Assembly (NCBI RefSeq): GCF_001905665.1
Contig: NZ_LIVX01000012.1
Coordinates: 124,001-188,000 of the forward strand
From: Streptomyces sp. CB02261
GTDB taxonomy: Bacteria > Actinomycetota > Actinomycetes > Streptomycetales > Streptomycetaceae
DNA: 64,000 bases
Direction: 5' to 3'
The position numbers were made by a program, and so were the translations under genes. Shown here piece after piece: positions 25,202 to 33,200 of this stretch. Under the pieces are notes generated by a model. That model had not been told where the DNA came from, ran no database searches, and saw only the letters and a program-made list of their open reading frames with translations. The stretch's first letter is position 1. Each line of letters starts with the position of its first letter.

Positions 25202-26179
25202 GTGCCCGCACTGGGAGCGCTGCGCAGGCTGTTGATGGCCCCGTCCCTGGACGACGTGAGCTTCGCCGGGCGTGGCTTCACGGTCGAACCCACCCCGCTC
25301 ACCAGGCAGCTGGAAGCCGTGCCGCAGGCCGTGGTGACCGGCTTCGAGTGGGGCATCGAGGACAAGGACCCGGCCACCACCGAGCGCAGGCTCGCGCTCA
25401 TCGCCCCGCTCAACCAGGGCTTCGCCTACGAGGGTGCCACCATGGCCTGCGCCATCCGCGACACCATGGGCCCCGGCGGGCACCGCGCCGCCGACCTGAT
25501 CCGCGGCGGCGGCCGGCCGCACATCTTCCTGAACTACATCGGCATCGGCTTCGCCATGGCCAAGCTGCCCAGGCCGCTGTGGAAGAAGCTCGTCCCCACC
25601 CTGACCGAGCCCGACCTCTACCCGGCGATGAGCTGGCTGTGCGTCGACGGCTACGGCTTCGACCGGGCCTACTTCGACACCGACACCTGGGTCGGCGGAC
25701 AGCGTCTGGACGCCCCCTACGACTGGGACGGCGACGCCTCCTACTGGCAGCGCGCCTTCGACCAGGGCGTCGGCCGCGCGCTGTGGTTCATCCACGGCGG
25801 GCACGTCGTCAACGTCTCCGCCGCCGTACGGGCGTTCGCCGGTGACCGCAGGGCCGACCTGTGGAGCGGGATCGGCCTTGCCGCCACCTTCGCGGGCGGC
25901 AGCACGCCCTCGGACCTGGCCGCGCTGCGCGCGGAAGCCGGCGAGCACGCCGACCACCTGGCGCAGGGCTCGGTGTTCGCCGCCAAGGCCCGCCATCACG
26001 CCGGGTTCGTCCCCGAGCACAGCGAGGCGGCCGTCGCCGCGTTCACCGGGCGCACCGTCGAGGCGGTCGCCCGGCTCGCCGACGACTGCGCGGCCAACGA
26101 CCCCGAGCAGGGCACGGGACCCGCCTACGAGGTCTGGCGACGGAATGTGCGGACGCAACTCGGTGCCCTCGTTGTTTGA
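25202..26179 (+). CDS. unbL: DUF1702 enediyne protein, copy 1 (UnbL/E3 type)
   Basis: This 325-residue protein is a DUF1702 member, the family found with enediyne PKSs (UnbL, E3). I chose GTG 25202 because AGGAGG lies five bases upstream and the longer frame runs back through the HxlR gene. Conserved blocks include NQGFAYEGATM, IFLNYIGIGFAMAK, DGYGF and DQGVGRALWF. The molecular role is not established; genetic work in other systems shows these accessory proteins matter for core formation. It is soluble, without signal or membrane helices. Its neighbour at 26282 is a paralogue sharing the same blocks. Confidence 0.88.
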   Translation: MPALGALRRLLMAPSLDDVSFAGRGFTVEPTPLTRQLEAVPQAVVTGFEWGIEDKDPATTERRLALIAPLNQGFAYEGATMACAIRDTMGPGGHRAADLIRGGGRPHIFLNYIGIGFAMAKLPRPLWKKLVPTLTEPDLYPAMSWLCVDGYGFDRAYFDTDTWVGGQRLDAPYDWDGDASYWQRAFDQGVGRALWFIHGGHVVNVSAAVRAFAGDRRADLWSGIGLAATFAGGSTPSDLAALRAEAGEHADHLAQGSVFAAKARHHAGFVPEHSEAAVAAFTGRTVEAVARLADDCAANDPEQGTGPAYEVWRRNVRTQLGALVV

Positions 26180-26281
26180 GCACATCTGAAGTAGACGCCC
26201 CTCCGGGCCCGCTGGCTAGATTCGATTCGCTGGGGGAAATTCAGGGATTCGAGTGGGATTCGAGAGGGGCGGTCTACTGCC

Positions 26282-27268
26282 GTGTCCAGTGTGTTTGGTG
26301 CATTCCGACGCCGATTGCTCACGCCGGCTGTTTCCGAGACGACCATGGAAGTCCGTGGCTTTCATGTGAAGAACGCGGAAGCAAAGGCCAGGCTCGAGTA
26401 CATCGGCGAGGTCTTTCTCCAGGGCTACGCGTACGCGGTGGAGGCCGCTTCGCCCGCCGAGGCGGAGGAACTCCTGGAGACTGTCCCGCGGGACATGCGC
26501 GGCTTCGCCTACGAGGGCGCCGGCATGGGCGCGGCGGTCTACGACTCGCTGCCCGGGCACGGCGGCCGGCTCGCCGGTCTGCTGGCCGGCGCGGGCCGCC
26601 ACCACGACTACATGATCTACGTCGGCGTCGGCTGGGCGATGGCCCGGCTGCCGAAGCCACTGTGGCCCGACATCCGCACCACCGACCCGCTGCTGCGCTG
26701 GCTCGCGCTCGACGGATACGGCTTCCACCAGACGTACTTCAAGACCGCCTCGTACGTGCGGACCCCGGAGATCCAGCACCCCTTCCGCTGGAACGGCGGG
26801 CACAACCACTACACCCTGAACGCCATCGACCAGGGCATCGGCCGGGCACTGTGGTTCGTCGGCGGCACCGATCCCGACGTCGTCACCGAGCTGATCCGGT
26901 CCTACGACGAGCGCCGCCACAGCGACCTGTACGCAGGTGCCGGGCTCGCCTGCTCCTACGCGGGCGGCGTCACCGAGGACGAACTCGCCCGCTTCGTGGA
27001 GGGCGCCGGCGAGCACCGCTGGGCGCTCGCCCAGGGATCCGCCTTCGCCACCGAGGCCCGCGTCAAGGCCGGCACGATCATCGACCACACCCACCTCGCG
27101 GCCCGTGTCGTGTGCGGCACGACCGCCGAACGGGCCTCACAGGTGTGCCGGGACACCCGGCCCGCCGCGACCGTCGGGGGCGCTTCCCCGGCCTACGAGA
27201 AATGGCGGCGGGACATCGCCGCGGAACTTGCTTCTGACTCGCTCATCTCGAAAGGTGTCGACCAGTGA
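26282..27268 (+). CDS. DUF1702 enediyne protein, copy 2 (UnbL/E3 type)
   Basis: This 328-residue protein is the second DUF1702 member in tandem. It shares the RGFAYEGAGM, YVGVGWAMARLPKPLW, DGYGF and DQGIGRALWF blocks with copy 1 but differs widely elsewhere, so the duplication is old. It starts at GTG 26282, about 100 bases after copy 1, and its stop overlaps the GTG of the UnbV gene (27265), so it is part of the warhead operon proper. Tandem copies suggest a heteromer. Function is unknown beyond the association with enediyne core assembly. Confidence 0.88.
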   Translation: MSSVFGAFRRRLLTPAVSETTMEVRGFHVKNAEAKARLEYIGEVFLQGYAYAVEAASPAEAEELLETVPRDMRGFAYEGAGMGAAVYDSLPGHGGRLAGLLAGAGRHHDYMIYVGVGWAMARLPKPLWPDIRTTDPLLRWLALDGYGFHQTYFKTASYVRTPEIQHPFRWNGGHNHYTLNAIDQGIGRALWFVGGTDPDVVTELIRSYDERRHSDLYAGAGLACSYAGGVTEDELARFVEGAGEHRWALAQGSAFATEARVKAGTIIDHTHLAARVVCGTTAERASQVCRDTRPAATVGGASPAYEKWRRDIAAELASDSLISKGVDQ

Positions 27269-29175
27269 CGGTCACAAAGAACTGGCTCCGCAGGAATTCA
27301 CCGGGGATCGTCGCTCTCGCCGTCATGGTGGGCACGTTCTACGGCGTCCGGCTGCCTGACTCCTCCGCCGCCGAGATCGACAAACTGGCGAAGAATTTCG
27401 CATTCGAGCCCATGTCGATCGCGATGCCTGCGGGATTCGACAAGCAGGAGGTCCGTAAGGTCAACAAGGCGTACCAGCACATCGAAGCGTGGATCTCCTC
27501 GGTCGGCGCCGGTATCGCCATCAACGACCTTGACGGCGACGGCCTCGACAACGACCTCTGCGTGAACGACGTGCGGATCGACCAAGCGGTCGTCACCCCG
27601 GCACCGACCCGCAAGGACAAGTACGCGCCGTTCGCGCTGAACCCGGCGCCGCTCGGCACCAGCAAGACGATGGCGCCGATGGGCTGCATGCCCGGCGACT
27701 ACAACGAGGACGGCCGCACGGACCTCCTCGTCTACTACTGGGGCCGCACCCCGGTCATCTTCGTGAACAAGGGGGAGAAGGGGAAGCCGCTCACCGCCGC
27801 CTCCTTCACACCCACCGAGCTGCTGCCCGGCAAGTCCGGCGCCACCTACACCGGCCCGCTGTGGAACTCCAACGCGGCCGCCGTCGCCGACTTCGACGGC
27901 GACGGCCACAACGACATCCTGATCGGCAACTACTTCCCCGACAGCCCGGTCCTCGACCCGTCCAAGGACGGCGACGTCACCATGAACGAGTCGCTGTCGC
28001 ACGCCCAGAACGGCGGCGGCGCCCACATCTTCCGGTGGACGAAGGACGGCTACGAGAAGGTCGACGCCGCCCTCCCGCAGAACCTGAACAAGGGCTGGTC
28101 GCTCGGCGCGTCCGCCGCCGACCTCGACGGCGACCGGCTGCCCGAGCTTTTCCTCGCCCACGACTTCGGCACCTCCGCGTTGCTCTACAACACCTCAACC
28201 CCCGGGAACATCAAGTTCTCCGAGGTCAAGGCCGTACACAACGGCACCGTGCCGAAGTCGAAGGAGCTGGGCCGCAGCTCCTTCAAGGGCATGGGCGTCG
28301 ACTTCGGCGACCTGAACAACGACGGCCTGTACGACATGTTCGTCAGCAACATCACGACCTCCTTCGGCATCCAGGAGTCGAACTTCGCGTTCATCGACAC
28401 CGCCGACTCCCGCTCCGAGGTCCAGGCCCGGCTGAAGGAGGGCGAGGCGCCGTTCAAGGACCGCTCGACCGACCTGAAGCTGGCCTGGTCCGGCTGGGGC
28501 TGGGACGTCAAGACGGGCGACTTCGACAACAACGGCGACCTCGAGATCACCCAGGCGCTCGGCTTCGTCAAGGGCAAGAACAACCGCTGGCCGCAGCTCC
28601 AGGAGCTGGCCACGGCCAACGACGCCCTCGTCGCCAACCCCGTCTGGTGGCCGAACGTCAAGCACGGTGACGACCTCGCCGGCAGCCAGCGCATGCGCTT
28701 CTTCGCCAAGGACGCCGAGACCGGCGAATACCACAACCTCTCCATCGCCCTCGGCATAGGCGAGCCCATCCCGACCCGCGGCCTCGCCACCGGCGACGTC
28801 GACGGCGACGGCCGACTCGACCTGGCCGTCGCCCGCCAGTGGGGCGAGCCGATCTTCCTGCACAACGCCGCCAAGAACCCCGGCGCGTACCTCGGCCTGA
28901 ACCTCACCCACCCGGACGGCGCTCCCGTGGTCGGCGCCGAGGTCTGCGTCGAACTGCCCGACGGCACCAAGCGCATCACCCGCCTCGACGGCGGCGGCGG
29001 CCACTCCGGCAAGCGCAGCACCGACGTCCACCTCGGTCTGGGCAAGGACGTCCGGGGCCCCGTGCCCGCCATGGTCACCTGGCGCGACCGGGCCGGCCAG
29101 ATCCACGAGCAGAAGCTGAAGCTCACGCCGGGCTGGCACAGCCTCGAGCTGGGCACCGAGGTCAAGGAGAAGTGA
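27265..29175 (+). CDS. unbV: UnbV-type enediyne protein, FG-GAP/ASPIC (CRTAC1) family
   Basis: This 636-residue protein has an N-terminal hydrophobic helix (about residues 9-28), likely a membrane anchor with the rest outside the cytoplasm. A beta-propeller of FG-GAP/VCBS repeats follows, with at least seven Ca-binding loops such as NDLDGDGLDND, GDYNEDGRTD, ADFDGDGHND, GDLNNDGLYD and GDVDGDGRLD. The C-terminal region (about 535-630) is an ASPIC/UnbV domain. It is one of the three conserved accessory proteins of enediyne cassettes, of unknown mechanism. It starts at GTG 27265, overlapping copy 2 of DUF1702, and is followed closely by unbU. Confidence 0.92.
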   Translation: MTVTKNWLRRNSPGIVALAVMVGTFYGVRLPDSSAAEIDKLAKNFAFEPMSIAMPAGFDKQEVRKVNKAYQHIEAWISSVGAGIAINDLDGDGLDNDLCVNDVRIDQAVVTPAPTRKDKYAPFALNPAPLGTSKTMAPMGCMPGDYNEDGRTDLLVYYWGRTPVIFVNKGEKGKPLTAASFTPTELLPGKSGATYTGPLWNSNAAAVADFDGDGHNDILIGNYFPDSPVLDPSKDGDVTMNESLSHAQNGGGAHIFRWTKDGYEKVDAALPQNLNKGWSLGASAADLDGDRLPELFLAHDFGTSALLYNTSTPGNIKFSEVKAVHNGTVPKSKELGRSSFKGMGVDFGDLNNDGLYDMFVSNITTSFGIQESNFAFIDTADSRSEVQARLKEGEAPFKDRSTDLKLAWSGWGWDVKTGDFDNNGDLEITQALGFVKGKNNRWPQLQELATANDALVANPVWWPNVKHGDDLAGSQRMRFFAKDAETGEYHNLSIALGIGEPIPTRGLATGDVDGDGRLDLAVARQWGEPIFLHNAAKNPGAYLGLNLTHPDGAPVVGAEVCVELPDGTKRITRLDGGGGHSGKRSTDVHLGLGKDVRGPVPAMVTWRDRAGQIHEQKLKLTPGWHSLELGTEVKEK

Positions 29176-29177
29176 CG

Positions 29178-30269
29178 ATGTCCGCAACGAAGACCGCCGC
29201 CGCCCCACGGCACAACCCGAAGGTCGTGACCGCGCTCCGCCGCTTCGCGATCTCCATCTCCGTCCTCAACATCTTCGGCTACACCGTCCTCGGTTTCGAG
29301 CAGCCCTGGACCTGGCCTTTCATCGCCCTGGCGACCGGTTACACCACCGAGATCCTGCTGGAGATCCTCGGTGCCCGCGCCGAGGGCCGCGCGCCGCGCT
29401 TCACCGGCGGTGGGGCCAAGGGCTTCATGGAGTTCCTCCTCCCGGCCCACATCACCTCGCTCGCGGTGAACATGCTCACCTATGTCAACGACCTGGTCTG
29501 GGTCATGGTGTTCGGCGTCATCGTCGCCGTCGGCACCAAGTGGGTGCTGCGCGCCCCGGTGAAGGGCCGCCTGCGGCACTTCATGAACCCGTCGAACTTC
29601 GGCATCGCCGTCATCCTGCTGCTCTTCCCGTGGGCCTCGATCGCCCCGCCGTACCACTTCACCGAGTACCTCGACGGCGGCTTCGACTGGCTCGTCCCGG
29701 CGATCATCATCACCCTCGGCACGATGCTCAACGCCAAGCTGACCGAGCGCATGTGGCTGATCCTGGCCTGGGTCGGCGGATTCGCCCTGCAGGCGGTCAT
29801 CCGCGGCCTGCTGTTCGACACCTCCATCCCCGCGGGCCTCGCGATGATGTCCGGTGTGGCGTTCGTCCTCTTCACCAACTACATGATCACGGACCCGGGC
29901 ACGACGCCGTCGTCCAAGTGGGGTCAGATCGCCTTCGGCGGCGGCACCGCCGCCCTGTACGGCGTGCTCACCGCGATGAGCGTCGCCTACGGCATCTTCT
30001 TCGCCACCGCCCTGGTCTGCGCCATCCGCGGTGCCTTCCTGTGGACCGCCGACGTCGTGTCCAAGAGGCGCGCCGAGGAGGCCCTCGCGCTCGCCGCCGT
30101 GACCCACTCCGTCGCTCAGGCCGACGCCGCCCAGGCCCAGGCGGGTGCCGCCCAGGCCGAGGCGCCCGTCGCCGACGCGGCCGGCTGCGCGTGCCCCGCG
30201 GGTGCCTGCGCCTGCCCGGCCCCCGCGACCGCCGAGACCGAGACCGAGAAGATACCGGTGACCGCATGA
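29178..30269 (+). CDS. unbU: UnbU-type enediyne membrane protein with a Cys-rich tail
   Basis: This 363-residue protein has ATG 29178 with AAGGAG upstream, three bases after the unbV stop. It carries about eight membrane helices between residues 20 and 310 and is related to NqrB/RnfD electron-transport subunits, the family UnbU belongs to. The last 40 residues are Ala-rich and contain CACPAGACACP, a cysteine cluster that could bind a metal or Fe-S centre. Its membrane position and family suggest electron transfer linked to core maturation, but that is inference. Its stop overlaps the pksE start (ATGA). Confidence 0.92.
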   Translation: MSATKTAAAPRHNPKVVTALRRFAISISVLNIFGYTVLGFEQPWTWPFIALATGYTTEILLEILGARAEGRAPRFTGGGAKGFMEFLLPAHITSLAVNMLTYVNDLVWVMVFGVIVAVGTKWVLRAPVKGRLRHFMNPSNFGIAVILLLFPWASIAPPYHFTEYLDGGFDWLVPAIIITLGTMLNAKLTERMWLILAWVGGFALQAVIRGLLFDTSIPAGLAMMSGVAFVLFTNYMITDPGTTPSSKWGQIAFGGGTAALYGVLTAMSVAYGIFFATALVCAIRGAFLWTADVVSKRRAEEALALAAVTHSVAQADAAQAQAGAAQAEAPVADAAGCACPAGACACPAPATAETETEKIPVTA

Positions 30270-33200
30270 CCAGGATCGCCATCGTCGGCATGGCCTGCCG
30301 CTATCCCGACGCCGCCAACCCCCATGAACTGTGGGACAACGCCGTCGCCGGACGGCGCGCGTTCCGCCGGCTGCCCAGCGTCCGGATGAACCTGGACGAC
30401 TACTGGGACGCCGACCCAACCACCCCCGACACCTTCTACGCCCGCAACGCCGCGGTCATCGAGGGCTACGAGTTCGACCGGATCGCCCACAAGATCGCGG
30501 GCAGCACCTTCCGTTCGACCGACCTCACCCACTGGCTGGCCCTGGACACCGCGGCCCGCGCGCTCGCCGACGCCGGATTCGCCGGCGGCGAGGGCCTGCC
30601 CCGCGAGCGCACCGGCGTCGTCGTCGGCAACACCCTCACCGGCGAGTTCTCCCGCGCCAACGTAATGCGGCTGCGCTGGCCCTACGTCCGCCGGGTGATG
30701 GCCTCCGCCCTCAAGGAACAGGACATCTGGGACGACGAGCGCATCGCCGAGTTCCTCGACGACGTCGAGCTCGCGTACAAGGAGCCGTTCCCGGCGATCG
30801 ACGAGGACACCCTCGCAGGCGGCCTCGCCAACACCATCGCCGGACGGATCTGCAACCACTTCGACCTGAACGGCGGCGGCTACACCGTCGACGGCGCCTG
30901 CTCCTCCTCGCTGCTCTCGGTCACCACCGCGAGCACCGCCCTCATCAACGGCGACCTCGACGTCGCCGTCGCGGGCGGCGTCGACCTGTCCATCGACCCC
31001 TTCGAGATCATCGGCTTCGCCAAGACCGGCGCCCTCGCCAAGGGCGAGATGAAGCTCTACGACCGAGGCTCCAACGGCTTCTGGCCCGGCGAGGGCTGCG
31101 GCATGATCGTGCTGATGCGCGAGGAGGACGCCCTCGCGGCCGGCCACCGCATCTACGCGACCATCGCGGGCTGGGGCGTCTCCTCCGACGGCCAGGGCGG
31201 CATCACCCGCCCGGAGGTCAGCGGCTACCAGCTGGCCCTGCGCCGCGCCTACGAGAAGGCCGGCTTCGGCATCGAGACCGTCCGGCTCTTCGAGGGCCAC
31301 GGCACCGGCACCGCCGTCGGCGACGCCACCGAGCTCACCGCCCTCATGGGCGCCCGCCGGGCCGCCGACCCCGACGCCCCCCTCGCGGCCATCACCTCCA
31401 TCAAGGGCATGATCGGCCACACCAAGGCCGCCGCCGGCGTCGCCGGTCTGATCAAGGCGGCCATGGCCGTCAACCACCAGACCCTGCCACCCGCGATCGG
31501 CACCACCGACCCGCACGAGCTGCTCGGCGACGAGAAGGCCAACCTCAAGGCGCTGCGCAAGGCCGAGGCCTGGCCCGAGGACGCGCCCCGGCGCGCCGGT
31601 GTCACCGCCATGGGCTTCGGCGGCATCAACACCCACGTCGTCCTCGACGAACCCGCCGGACGACGCCGTACGGCCCCGAGCCGCCGTTCCGCCGCCCTGG
31701 CGCACGCCCTCCAGGACGCCGAACTGCTCGTCGTCGACGGAGAGTCGCCCAAGGCACTGCGCGCCCGCCTCAACGAGGTCGCCGCCTTCGCCGCGCAGGT
31801 CTCCTACGGCCAGGTCGCCGACCTCGCCGCCACCCTGCAGCGCGAACTGCGCGGCCTCGCGCACCGCGCGGCCGTCGTCGTCACCTCCCCCGAGGACGCC
31901 GAGCGCCGTCTGACCCACCTGGCCGACCTGCTGGAGTCCGGCGAGACGGCGTATACCGCCGCCGACGGCCGCGGCTTCCTCGGCCGAGCCTCCGGGCCCG
32001 CCCGGATCGGCTTCCTCTTCCCCGGACAGGGCTCCGGCCACGGCACCGGCGGCGGCGCGCTGCGACGGCGCTTCCCGGAGGCCGCCGAGGTCTTCGACCG
32101 GGCCGCGCTGCCCACCACCGGCGACATGGTCGCCACCGACGTGGCCCAGCCACGCATCGCCACCGGCTCCGCCGCGGGCCTGCGGGTACTCGACGCGCTG
32201 CGCCTGGAGGCCTCCGTCGCCGTCGGCCACAGCCTCGGCGAACTCTCCGCCCTGCACTGGTCGGGCGCCCTCGACGAGGACACCCTCCTCGAGGCGGCGC
32301 GGGTGCGCGGCAAGGCGATGGCCGAGCACAGCTCCTCCGGCACCATGGCCTCGCTGAGCGTGAAGCCCGAGCGCGCCGAGCAGCTCATCGAGGGCCTGTC
32401 CGTCGTCGTCGCCGGATACAACGGCCCCGAGCAGACGGTGGTCGCGGGACCGGTCGACGAGATCGAGGAGGTGCAGCGCCGAGCCGAACGGTCCGAGATC
32501 CCCTGCACCCGCCTCAACGTCTCGCACGCCTTCCACTCGCCGCTGGTCGCCGCCTCCGCCGCGTCCTTCGGCAGCTGGCTGGCGGATGCCCCCGTCGGCA
32601 CCGTCGCCGGCCGCGTCGTCTCCACCGTCACCGGCGAGGAACTGACCCCCGCCACCGACCTGGCCACCCTGCTCGCCGAGCAGATCACCGGCCCGGTCCG
32701 CTTCACCCAGGCGGTCAGCGAAGCCGCCCGAGGCATCGACCTGTTCGTCGAGGTCGGACCCGGCCGGGTGCTCAGCTCGCTGGCCCGCGCCGCCACCGGC
32801 GTCCCGGCCGTCGCGCTCAACACCGACGACGAGTCCCTGCGCAGCCTGCTGCAGGTGGCCGGTGCCGCGTACGTCGCGGGCGCGCCGGTCGACCTGGACC
32901 GGCTGTTCCAGGACCGGCTGATCCGGCCCCTGGAGGTCGGCCAGGAGTTCTCCTTCTTCGCCAACCCCTGCGAGCAAGCCCCGCGCGACCTCCCGGAGAC
33001 CGAGCGCCCGCAGCGCGCCGAGCGGGCCGCCAAGACGTCGCCGAAGACCGCCATTGCCGCCCAGGACACCGCCGACGCGGCCCCGGCCACCGCGGCGGAG
33101 CCCGCCGCGGAGGGCGCCGCCGACGGCGTCGACGCGCTCGAAGTGCTGCGCGCCCTCGTCGCCGAACGCGCCGAGCTGCCCGCCGACCTCGTCGACCCGG

